Of a stretch of 64,000 nt of DNA, positions 18,383-28,659 are shown one piece after another. This DNA is from Phaeosaccion multiseriatum (lineage: Eukaryota; Ochrophyta, other classes). The stretch's first letter is position 1, and every line of letters starts with the position of its first letter. The notes under the pieces are model-generated. The model saw nothing but the letters and a program-made list of their open reading frames with translations. It ran no database searches and was not told where the DNA came from. A program made the translations under genes and the position numbers. Where the stretch lies: assembly GCA_965112735.1 (NCBI GenBank), contig OZ218952.1, positions 434,001 through 498,000 of the forward strand. The letters are read 5' to 3'.

Positions 18383-21300
18383 TCATATAACTCCAACGAG
18401 GTGTGCTACACCCTTGCCGAAAAGCACATCGAGCAAGAGGGACCCCACCGCAATCCCGCTGAGCAACTGATTGCGAGACTCGGCCTTGTTGAGACCGGAG
18501 CCCAAGTCATCACTCTCCAAGTCCACATTGTTTTGTGTGCATGCCTCGCTGATGCTGATGCTGGGCTCCCCGAGCGCCTCGACACAGAGGTCGGCGAGAT
18601 CGTCGAGAAAGGTGGGATCAGTGTTGAGGGCAGGGACTCGTCTCCATGCGCTGTGTAGAGGAGGGGAGAGGGTATAGGGGCGGCAGCAGTTGATGATGCA
18701 TCAGCAGCAGGGGGCAGGGGGGGGGGTAGAGGGTTGTTGTCAGTTCCAGTGCCACAGGAGCTCAAAGGCAAAACAAAGGGGGGCAATGCCGCAAGTCTGG
18801 AGGAGGTCAAACGCAAAAGAAATGACAACAGACTTTCGGTCCTATCATTAAGCACTTGCCAGCCTCCTCTCCTCACTCCCCCTTCCCCTCCTCCTCCCTC
18901 TCTCTCTCTCCCTTCCACCCCCCCTCCCTCTCTCTCTCCCTCCTCCTCCTCCTCCTCCTCCTCCTCCTCCTCCTCCTCCTCCTCCTGTGTCTGTCTGTCT
19001 GTCTATCTATCCGCCCTCGCCCTCGCACTCACACACTCGCACTTGTGCACTACTCACATGATGCCATTCTCCTCCGCAAGCTCCTTGTATTCCATGTCGA
19101 TCTCCTCAAGCGTTTCAATGTGCTCGCTCACAAACGAAATGGGCACCACCACAAGGTTCTTCACCCCCTTCTCTCCGAGGTCCACAATGACATCCTCTGT
19201 GTACGGCTTGATCCACTCGATGGGCCCCACCCTACTCTGGTAGCTGAGATGTGTCGTCACCTCGGAGCCATGCACTGCCTCGTACTCCTTGCGCACCATC
19301 TCGACACAGTCCTCAATCTGCTTCTGATAAGGGTCTCCTACGTCAATGTAGCTCTGGGGCACCCCGTGAGCGCTAAACAGGACGTGCAGCCCCTCCTTTC
19401 TCTGCTCGGCGCTGTACGAGTCAAGTTCCTTGCTTATGAGGGCGGATACAGCTCGCACGTAGCCCGGTCTGTTGTACCAGGCGGGGATGACTGTGTGTCG
19501 CACATTCTGTGGTCCCCATTGGCCAGCCTGTGCAGTGAGTGACAAAGGAAGCAGGAGGGTGAGGGTAGGGGGGGGGGGGGGGGAGGGAAGGAAAGGGGGG
19601 GGATGGGGAGGGGAGGGAAGGGGAGTGGAAGGGAGGGGGGGGGGGAGGCATGGCAGTGGATGGGATGGGATGGGATGCGAAGGGAAGGGAAGAGAGAAGG
19701 GAAGGGACATCAGTACACAAACCACAAGAAGGGGGTGATGACGACATCAAGCGGTGGACTTCATATTCTCAGACATTATCCATCGTATTCCTTCCAGTGT
19801 GAAAGAAGAAATGAAGAAAAAAGAAAGGAAGGAAGGAAGGAAGAAAGGGTCTGTAGGAGCGGAGGTGGTGCTCAGAGGGATAACTGGCAAAAATTGAGTA
19901 TCGCCCATTCAGTATTTTACTGTCAAGAGACGTCAAGTCATGATTCATCACCGCACACCTCCAGGAAGAACAACAACAAACCCTTCCTTCCTTCCTTCCT
20001 TACGCCATCATCACATTAAAACACACACTTTCTATGCACAGATGATACACAAGTCTTCTTCACACAATACAGTTTCCAGTTTCAAGTTTCTTGTGACCTT
20101 CTTATCAACTCCCAGCAATGACCAATACCGAAGCTTCCAAAAGCAAAGCACGCCGAGACCCTTACGATACACCGTCGACACACACGTCAACACAGAGGCT
20201 CCTTGTTCCGAACCCCAACCCCCCCCAAACACACATACATACGTATTTCGTAGATTGATTCCTAGAAGTCAATGAAGAGCCCCCACCCTTCCCCTCCCCC
20301 CTGGCGGTTCAGAGCGTCAAAACTGCCCCATGCATGTATGCATGAATGACACGCAGCTCAAGCTATGCTTCTATAGCATGCCCTTACACCTCGCACACCC
20401 CTCACACACACCTCACACACACACACCCTCACTCACTCATCCACGCACGCACTCACATCTTTGAGGAAGATCTCCCTGAGCAGTCTCAAGCTTGAGCCGC
20501 TGGTGGAGATGCTGAACTGAGGGTAGAGAGGAAGCACCACGAGCGTGTTGATGTCGTCCTTCTTCATCTCGCTAAGCGCCTGCTCCGTGAAGGGGTGCCA
20601 GTACCGCATGGCCACGTACGCCTTGGCGCCCGTCAGGCCTGTTTTTGTTTGTGTGTGTGTTTATTGTTGTTGATCCGATCCAATCCGATCGATGCGACGG
20701 CGGCGGCGAGGGGTGAGGCGAGAGGGGCAGGGGGGGTGGGTGGGGTGAGGGACGGTAAAGAAGAGAGAGGGAGAAGGGAGAGGGAGAGCGAAGACTCACG
20801 CACGCGCACACACGCATACATGCAGTAAACGACCGTGTAACGCACAAAAGTATGAGAGGCTGGTTGCGATTGAGGGGTTTTTAAAGGCTTGGGTTGCGAC
20901 AAGAGAGCAAGCAGATGCAGAAAGCGCCTCCTCCCTCTCTCTTCCCTTCCCTTGCCTCGCCTTCTCCTCCTTCCCTCCCTCACTCACTCACTCACTCACT
21001 CACCCACTCCCTCCCTCATTCACTCACTAACGCACTCACGCACTCACCTTTCTCACGTAGCCTGTCCTCCAACCCCTTCCCCTGTGCCCTGGTGTACCTC
21101 ACGATAGGGCTGCCGCCTCCGATGGACTCGTACGCCGCCCTACTCTTCGGGGCCCGTCGGGAGCTTAAGAAGCGAGCAAGGGGGGCTTGGATCACACTCA
21201 AGATGGGCGGCAGGCGGATGATGTCCTGGGGAGAGAAGAGACCGCGGAAGAACCGACCGAATGAAAGGGGGGGGGTGGGAGGACCGTATGCGCATCACAG

Positions 21301-22253
21301 CGAGCAAGGAAGGGGGAAGGGAAGGGCAGGAGAAAGGAGAATACGAATAAGAATGGTTGGAAAGGACAAGGGGGTGTGTGTGCTCCATGACTACTACTAC
21401 TCTACTATCACTACGATTCCTACCACTGTGTACTATTCCTACGATTACTTCTCTTTTCTATACCACCCAACTACCTTTTCTACACCACCACCACCACCAC
21501 CACCACCACCACCACCACTACCACCACCTACTGCTACTACCCCGTGGCCTTCTCTCGGGCGAACGCCCCTACTCACCGGGTCAGCGAAGAGATTGTAGAG
21601 GAACCCCTCTACGTCCTCCGCCGTCTCCGGCCCTCCCAAGTTGAGCAGCAACACGCCCACTTTGATCTCCTGCTGGGCGCTGCTTCTGGTGCCTGACGCA
21701 GAAGAGGAGGACATTGCCTCACTCGCGTCCGTTAGGGACACGCCCTCGACCACGGGGGCGAGCGCAGACTTGAGAGAGGTGGAGGTCTCGCCGCCGCTGC
21801 CGCTGTTGCTTCTGGCGCTGCTGCTGCTGCTGCTGCTGCTACTACGACTACTGCTGCTGCTGATGTCCAGTACTCTTGCCCGAGTGAGCGGCCAAGGAGT
21901 CCCTACCGGTGACCGAGGAGGCGCCGATCCGGATGCCGTCGACGAGGAGTGGGGAGGCAGAACTGAGAGTGACGAAGGTGGGTGGTGGCGGTGGTGGTGG
22001 TGGTGGTGGTGGTGGTGGTGAAACGCAGGACCACGGCTGCTGCGGCAGCTGCTGTTGGGGGTGGTGGTGGAGGGGTTGCATGAGCTACCCCCGCTATCAT
22101 CTATAAAGGCCCTTCCTGCTCCGGATGAGGGGGCGGTGGAAAGGGTGAACGCGCTCACTCCTGCTGAGCAAAGGAGAGTCTGTAGAGGGGGAGGAGTTCA
22201 GGCAGCAACGGGTCGAGTCAGAGGTAGAAGAGGCACAGCACCATCATCTTCAT
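18383..22253 (-). CDS. hemH: Ferrochelatase, plastid type with degenerate CAB-like tail
   Basis: Exons 22242-22253 (tentative), 21577-22179, 21048-21225, 20457-20638, 19058-19527 and 18383-18650 give 570 residues. Ferrochelatase inserts Fe2+ into protoporphyrin IX. Core motifs: [55 protein letters not shown] (catalytic His), [31 protein letters not shown] and RVPALN. The C-terminus [20 protein letters not shown] plus [11 protein letters not shown] aligns with the chlorophyll-binding hydrophobic extension of cyanobacterial and plastid ferrochelatases, but the ExxNGR motif reads ESRNQL, so the Arg ligand is gone. N-terminally, [18 protein letters not shown] looks like signal peptide + ASAFAP. 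A His run (about 10) and Ser runs separate it from the core. The first mini-exon MKMM is the weakest point. Confidence 0.88.
18945..18985 (+). repeat. (CTC)n tract in ferrochelatase last intron
   Basis: A short CTC microsatellite near the 5' side of the last intron in gene sense. A G-rich tract at 19570-19640 sits upstream of the neighbouring acceptor. Confidence 0.85.
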
Positions 22254-23277
22254 GGGTGTCTTAAAGGCGCATTGCAGTGCAGTGGGCGGAGACGGCTTGT
22301 GCAGAAAGCCTCGCGAACATTGTGTCAAGAAAAGGTCTCAGGGGCACCAGCTTGAGAGTTCCGTACACGCTTTCCCGCGCCCACTCCGCGCTACTTCAAT
22401 CCCTTCCCGTCTGGCTGGCCGACAGCACGCCTCTTTTTTCATCCCTTCTTCATTCCCCCTCACCCCACCGTCTGACTCAATTACCGTACCTGCGCCACAC
22501 CCAGGGCGAGGGCTAGCGTTAATGTGCACAAGACCGAGGCTCCGCGGCGGGACTCCAGTCCCCTGCTCTCTCTAGCCTGCCTCCTTCCTCCCTGCCTCCC
22601 TGCTGCGTGCTGTGGTCCATGTTGATGTTGGTGCTGCTGGTGTTGCAGCAGCTGTCGCCCAACCTCCCTGCCCCGCCCATTCTGTTCGTGACTATTTAAT
22701 GGCCGTGAAAGCGAGACGGATGCCGCCCAGCCTACCACAGCCCGCCCCCCAGCTGCTCTACGACAACCGCGAGTCGGCATCCTCTAACTGCCCCCCACAG
22801 GGACGGCCCAGGCGAGTGGGGCTGGCAGGATACAAGCGTGCACTCTTTTCTTCTTTTTTCAACCACAGGATTTCCCTTCCAGCCCCCGCTCCCTCGTACA
22901 GCGAGATACCTGCGGTGCGCCCACAGCGAGGAGCTCAGCTGCGTTTTCTCTCTTTTCTTCCTCTTCCCAGCACTCTCGGAATGAACAAACGATCGGTGCG
23001 TGGAGTAGGCAGACGGCTGTACTAACGGGATGCGAAAGTGCAACTTCCAAAGCCAAGCAAGCCAAGAGAGAGAGTCCTCACAAAGCCTTGAAATCGTTTG
23101 ATAGCAGCTTCGCGGAGGGGACGACGGCAGCTACGCGCGTCGCAGAGAGCAGCAGCTCTCTCGCGTGGGCGAAGAAGGAAGATTTCGGTTTTGGGTGGCG
23201 TGGGCATCGTCAGGCAAAAAAAAATTTGCCCCCCCCTCTCTTCTTCTCTCTCTCTCTCTCCCTCGAACAAAAAAAAG
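22254..23277. promoter_or_regulatory. Divergent intergenic region, ferrochelatase / uS15
   Basis: About 1 kb between the inferred start codons. A minus-strand hydrophobic reading frame ending at a possible donor (CTLTLALALGVAQ, 22490-22540) could be an alternative first exon of ferrochelatase, but it has no nearby in-frame ATG. Otherwise nothing coding is evident. Confidence 0.45.
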
Positions 23278-24149
23278 ATGAACGCGTTGGCTCGGACAGG
23301 GTGCCCGCTGTGTCGGATGAGCCGGCTAAGGAGTATTCGGGCAGCAGCGGCGGAAGGCGCTCCTGCCGAGGGAGGCCTGTTTTCAATAGTGTCGTCGTCC
23401 GCCCCACCAGGCTCAGCAGCCCATGTTCGGGGAGGAGAAAGAAGGGCCGGGGGCGTGGTGGTAGCAGGCAAGAGGGGGCTCAGCTCTTTGCAGGAGGGGG
23501 GCAAGTACGACACTCTTCTGCCCCGCCCCACCAGCGAGGCCACCACGGCGGGGTACAAGTACGGCATCGACCCCGACATGCTCCGCGAGGTACATCCCGC
23601 CGTGCGTAAGGTGTTGACGCTCAACAACGCCAGCAACACGCACAGGATGCAGGCGGAGAAGGCTGCGAGGATTCAGGAGCATCAGAGGAGAGAAGCGGAC
23701 ACGGGCTCTCCTGCGGCGCAAAGTGAGTCTTTGATTTGTTGTTGGTAGTGTGGAGAAGGCAAAATGGATTGCGCTTGTTTTCAGCTCAGCATGGAACCGG
23801 GATTGCACACAGCCTTTGCTTTTCCCCCGTTCGCTCACCACGCCCTTGTCCCCCCCCTCTCTCTCTCTCCCTCTCTTTTATCTCTCTCTCTCTCTCTCTC
23901 TCTCTCTTGGCCTCCCCACCTATACCCCTCTTGGTTGGTCCTCTGTCCTCTCCCGCAGTTGCGGCCATGACCGTCCGCCTGGAGAACCTGGGGCAGCATT
24001 GCAAGCAGTTCCGCAAGGACAAGCACTCCATGCGGGGCATGACCCTGCTCGTGGCCAGGCGGAGGCGCATGATGCAGTACCTCAAGAGGACAGACTTTGA
24101 CAGCTACCGGAAGTGCGTGCAGGAGCTCAACCTATCTCCAGTACGATAG
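23278..24149 (+). CDS. Organellar ribosomal protein uS15 (S15)
   Basis: Two exons, 23278-23722 and 23959-24149, encode 211 residues. The C-terminal ~90 residues are a classical uS15 domain: DTGSPAAQIAAMTVRLENLG, then HCKQFRKDKHSMRGMTLLVA and RRRRMMQYLKRTDFDSY. uS15 binds 16S-type rRNA early in small-subunit assembly. The ~120-residue N-terminal extension begins MNALARTGCPLCRMSRLRSI and is rich in Arg, Ala and Ser with no hydrophobic signal peptide. That fits a mitochondrial presequence better than a bipartite plastid one. The splice junction falls inside the Ile codon of AAQIAAM. The intron ends in a CT repeat. Confidence 0.9.
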
Positions 24150-25424
24150 GTTAGTTTAGAAGTTGGTAGATTAGTTTAGGCAGCCCGCCTGACAGCATTC
24201 CTCCTGAAGAGTGATGTCGCTTGCAATGTTGCAATGTTTGTCTGTCCAAAGGCAAGGCCAGTCAAGTACTTCATAGTAGAACGAACACGAAGAGAGGGCC
24301 GTATGAGCGCACACCTCGCTTAACCCCCCCCTCGCAACGGACATGCCCACATGAAATGGATCCTCTCTCTCTCGCTCTCCACCGTAAATCGAATTGCTCG
24401 GGTGTTGTGAGGGAGGGTAGCTCGCACTTTCTGCCCGACTCTTCTTCCGGGTGGTGGAGTGCTCGAAATCAGCCCTTATGGACGCGTTTATAAGTATACG
24501 GACATCTCTTTATCAACATGGTAATACTCTCTGTGCTGTGTTTTCCGTCGCGTGCTGCTACTGTACCCGTATCAGCCTTTACTATTCCTTTTCCCATCGC
24601 CCCTTTCCCACGGGCCGCCTCTCCTCCTCCCCTTCCCCTCCGTGGACTTCAAGATCGCACTGCGGCGGCTCTTCTCTCTCCTCCACTCTCGCCCTCAGCG
24701 CATGAGCGGGCGCGTGCGCGAGTGACCACCCGCAGCAGGTGGTAGTTTGTGACGCTGGGGGTGAGACAAATCGTCGAGAAGCAAGATGGTAGAGCCATGA
24801 AGACGAAGGGCTATGCGTTTCCGGGCTTGCATCGACCTGCATGAGGGGACAGTGAAGCAAATCGTAGGCTCCATACTGTACTCTCCACATCACGCACGCA
24901 CACACGCACGCACACACACACACACACGCACACACACCACAACCCCCTAACCCACGGCATCGCTATAGAGAGTTAGCTCCCTCTCGTTGGTGTGTCATAG
25001 TCTATGCAGCCGCTTCATCCAGACCTGCGTCGTCTTGTTTACATAGAACGAGTCCTATTTACAGCTGGGGGCTGGGGGCTCCTCCCTCACCAGTGTGGCT
25101 CTCTCTCTCTCCTTCGAGTGAATCGTAACGACAGATACATCATATGGCTACATACATAGTCAGATCACGCCCTCCAGCAGGCGCGTTGACACACCACACC
25201 GAGGGCGTCACACTCGATGCCCAACGCATCCGCCGAAGGATGCCCACCTCCCTCCCTCCCGAGCTCATCATGGTGTCTACTCCCGCTCCATAGACTTTAT
25301 CGGGCCTCCGGTAGGAGCTGCAGAAACATCAGCTTCACCATCAGGGCTCTCCTCACACTCCGAGACAGAAAGACAGGAAACTCCATCATCAAACTCACTC
25401 CCCTTCAGAGAAGAGTGTGCATAC

Positions 25425-25459
<35 letters not shown>

Positions 25460-25507
25460 CACCCCCAGCCGAGACAGAATGGGAAGTCAAACACCGGCCG
25501 GTTCCGT
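24150..25507. other. Convergent intergenic region, uS15 / PPR-SMR
   Basis: No convincing gene. It contains short CA runs (24895-24940) and a small GACA run (25427-25457). Otherwise it looks like ordinary unique sequence that probably includes both 3' UTRs. Confidence 0.6.
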
Positions 25508-27289
25508 CTACTTCCCACCCGCGATTCGCATCACCACCCTCCCCGGGTTGAGCTCATCTTCCCATACTTCGACGCCCGGCCGCTCCTGCAAGTAGGCCAG
25601 CACCACGGGCCTGAGAACGCTGACGCCGTCCTCGCTGCCTCGGCCCCGGCCTGTGATGACTTGGATCTCACCCTCCACCTTCTCCACTGAGAGCACATGA
25701 CGAAGCGCTGCCTTGCTCGTTCCCCTGTTAAAGTCGTGCAAGTCCATCCCCTGCCCAGGCACCAGCCAGTGTTTCAGGACCCCTTGCGAAATAGCCCCTG
25801 CGTACAGCTCGGCAGCAGCCTTCTCGTCGCCACCTTCCTGCAAAACGTCAATCGTAACGCAGTAGATCCACTTGTCAGGGGTGATTCCTTCCTCCTTCAT
25901 CTCATTGAAGAGCTTCAGGGCCTCCGTATGGTGGTTGTCGTTGCCACACGCTGTAATTGCTGCACTGTAGCTGATAATTTCTGGCTTCAGTCCTACCGCC
26001 TTCATCTCATCGAAGAGCTTCAGGGCCTCCACATGGTTACCGTCATTGCCACACGCTGTTATTGCTGCACTGTAGCTGATAACATTTGGCTTGAGTCCTA
26101 CCGCCTTCATCTCATTGAAGAGCTTCAGGGCCTCCACATGGTTGTTGTCGTTGCCACACGCTGTAATTGCTGCACTGTAGCTGATAACATTTGGCTTGAG
26201 TCCTACCGCCTTCATCTCATTGAATAGCTTCAGGGCCTCCACATGGTTGTTGTCTTTGCCACACGCTGTAATTGCTGCACTGTAGCTGATAACATTCGGC
26301 TTGAGTCCTACCGCCTTCATCTCATTGAAGAGCTTCAGGGCTTCCACATGGTTGTCGTTGCCACACGCTGTAATTGCTGCACTGTAGCTGATAACATTCG
26401 GCTTGAGTCCTACCGCCTTCATCTCCTGGAGTAGCTTCAGGGCCTCCACGTGGTTGTTGTCGTTGCCACACGCTGTAATTGCTGCACTGTAGCTGATAAT
26501 ATTCGGCTTGAGTCCTACCGCCTTCATCTCATTGAATAGCTTCAGGGCCTCCACATGGTTGTTGTCGTTGCCACACGCTGTAATTGCTGCACTGTAGCTG
26601 ATCACATCCGGCTTGAGTCCTACCGCTTTCATCTCCTTGAATAGCTTCAGGGCCTCGACGTGGTTGTTGTCGTTGCCACACGCAGTAATCATGGTATTGA
26701 AGCTGATAACATTCGGCTTGAGTCCAACCGCCTTCATCTCGTTGAATATCCTCAGGGCCTCCACGTGGTTGTTGTCGTTGGCACATGCAGTAATTGCTGC
26801 ACTGTAGCTGATCACATCTGGCTTGAGTCCCGCCGCCTTAATCTCCCTGAGCAGTCGCAAGGCCTCCACGTGGTTCTTGCCGTTCGCACACGCGGTAATG
26901 ACTGCAGTGTAGCAGCGCTCATTCGGTTCAATGCCTTCCTTCTTCATCTCTTCCAGAAGTTTCAAAGCGCCCTTCCACCGCCCGCACTTACCAATCGCGG
27001 AAATCGCAGCGCTCAAACAGTACAGATCGGGCTGCAGCCCCCCTCGCCGTGCGCGTTCTAGAGTAGGTGCAACTCTCTTCCAGTCCCTGCTTGCACCGAG
27101 AGCTTGGATCTCTCTCATGAGCTGCATCTGCCTCGCCTTGTCACTCCCCCCTCTCCCATGAGAGTAGCAGGACCATTGTGGAAGGGAGAGAGAGGCGGTG
27201 CTTCCTGATGGTCTTGCCTTCATGCTAATGCAGGAGGATTCGCAGGTCCTGACCACCCCCCTCAACGACATCACTCGCATCATCAGCAT
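25508..27289 (-). CDS. PPR-SMR protein with near-identical repeats
   Basis: A single exon of 593 residues starts MLMMRVMSLRGVVRTCESSC, a basic, Ser-rich leader that could target an organelle. Residues 89-472 are eleven contiguous P-class PPR repeats. Ten are 35 residues; repeat 7 (299-332) is 34 after loss of one codon. Repeats 3-11 are near copies of VISYSAAITACGNDNNHVEA + LKLFNEMKAVGLKPN. Residues from about 514 form an SMR domain: GMDLHDFNRG, EIQVITGRGRG, LNPGRVVMRI. PPR proteins bind organellar RNA, one base per repeat. PPR-SMR members elsewhere act in plastid or mitochondrial gene expression, and some SMR domains are nucleases. It is divergently paired with the RluA-type gene, 138 bp between starts. 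Confidence 0.9.
   Translation of the reverse strand: MLMMRVMSLRGVVRTCESSCISMKARPSGSTASLSLPQWSCYSHGRGGSDKARQMQLMREIQALGASRDWKRVAPTLERARRGGLQPDLYCLSAAISAIGKCGRWKGALKLLEEMKKEGIEPNERCYTAVITACANGKNHVEALRLLREIKAAGLKPDVISYSAAITACANDNNHVEALRIFNEMKAVGLKPNVISFNTMITACGNDNNHVEALKLFKEMKAVGLKPDVISYSAAITACGNDNNHVEALKLFNEMKAVGLKPNIISYSAAITACGNDNNHVEALKLLQEMKAVGLKPNVISYSAAITACGNDNHVEALKLFNEMKAVGLKPNVISYSAAITACGKDNNHVEALKLFNEMKAVGLKPNVISYSAAITACGNDNNHVEALKLFNEMKAVGLKPNVISYSAAITACGNDGNHVEALKLFDEMKAVGLKPEIISYSAAITACGNDNHHTEALKLFNEMKEEGITPDKWIYCVTIDVLQEGGDEKAAAELYAGAISQGVLKHWLVPGQGMDLHDFNRGTSKAALRHVLSVEKVEGEIQVITGRGRGSEDGVSVLRPVVLAYLQERPGVEVWEDELNPGRVVMRIAGGK
25874..26815 (-). repeat. Tandem 105-bp PPR-coding repeat, nine copies
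   Basis: PPR repeats 3-11 are a DNA-level tandem array. Long stretches such as TACAGTGCAGCAATTACAGC (gene sense) recur in unit after unit with few substitutions, including synonymous positions. This points to recent expansion or ongoing homogenisation. Confidence 0.93.
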
Positions 27290-27427
27290 CGCTCAGGGAG
27301 TGAAAGGAATCGGAAAGAAAGGGAGGGAAAAGGAAAAGAGGAAAAGAGGATGGCAGCAGATGGGGAAATCATGCGCTTACTCCCGATCCTTCACCTTTCC
27401 CCGCGGCCCCGTGTTGACGGATAGTGT
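27290..27427. promoter_or_regulatory. Compact bidirectional promoter, PPR-SMR / RluA-type
   Basis: Only 138 bp separate the ATG of the PPR-SMR gene (27289, minus) from that of the pseudouridine synthase (27428, plus). Both gene products probably act on organellar RNA. A purine-rich AAAGG/GAAAAG segment lies at 27315-27345. Confidence 0.55.
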
Positions 27428-28623
27428 ATGACACAGCAGAAGCAGCCTATGCATTGCTCTGCTGCATCCTCTATCGCTGCTGTGAATCCGTGGCGCAGCT
27501 GGAAGAGGGGAACCCCTCTTTCCTTTTTGCTGCTCCTGGGTACGAGCAGCTTGGGAGCGAGGAGGGCAGCAGCGTTCCGAGTCACTGGAGGCTGCTTGCG
27601 CGTGAGTGGTAAAAGTAGCGGAAGCAGCCGAAGGAGTGTGGCCTGGAGTGGTCGCAACAGTCTCTCGCAAATGGGAAGACACGCCAAGCGGCCCAGGAAG
27701 GGTTTGGCCACGGCTGGAGAGGATGTGCCTCGCCGGAAGCCGCTGCTATCTTCTGATACGTACGAGACGCTTCGGACCCTCGTGGTGAGACTGCGGTGAT
27801 AGCCGAGTTTGGAAATGGATGAGAGGGGCTCCTTACGGGGGCCAGTATAGTCTTGCTTGCGATGATATTCAACGCCCCCCCTCCTCCTCCCCCCGCTCTT
27901 CACGCCACCTCCCTCGCGTTCCCAGGTACCGAGTACCCCTCCCATAGCTCCGGGAGGAGGAGAAGTATCAGCACAAGAACTAGCGCCAGCAGCAGCTGGT
28001 GATGCTGGCTCTGCTGTCCAAGCACCTGGATACCCCATGCCCGTGTACAAGTTCGTGCACTACTCCTGCTCTGACCTCTTCCCCACCATCAACTCCGCCC
28101 GAAAGGCCGTCAATCGAGGTCTTGTACTCGTGGACGGGTACTTTAGCAAGAACGATCTCCACGTCGAAGTGGGGCAAACCATTGTGGTCAGTGTCAAGTG
28201 TCAGTCCATATGTCACGTGCCAAGTGTGTATAGGGTCAAATGTCCTGTGTGAGTATGAGGGCTTGATTCACGTACTCACCACACACCACGCCCCACCCTT
28301 CCTCACAAGGCCGAGCTGGGCCGTGCTGCCCGCTCCGTGTTGATGGCACCTTCTTTGCTTGTCGTCCTACCGCTCACCAAGAAAGTCTCGAGCCTGCCCT
28401 CCCACCCTTTCTCCTATCTGCCCCTCCCACCCCCCGCCCTCCTGGCCTCCTACCCTCTCTTCTCTGCCTCTTTCAACCCCCTCCCCTCCCCTCCCCTCCC
28501 CTCCTCCGATGGACACATGTTTCCTGACATGTCCAACCCCCCCACTTCCCCTGACCCTGACCCTAACCCTGACCCTGACCCTGACCCTATGCCTCTCACA
28601 CCCGTACGTGGCCCTATTGCATG

Positions 28624-28659
<36 letters not shown>

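Noticed and set aside
22150-22158. Ferrochelatase start at 22158
   Set aside because: That frame opens at GTG, not ATG; an acceptor just upstream (right edge 22179) and an upstream ATG fit better.
25427-25457. CRISPR-like or regulatory array
   Set aside because: It is only a short GACA microsatellite; there are no spacers anywhere in the window that fit a CRISPR array.
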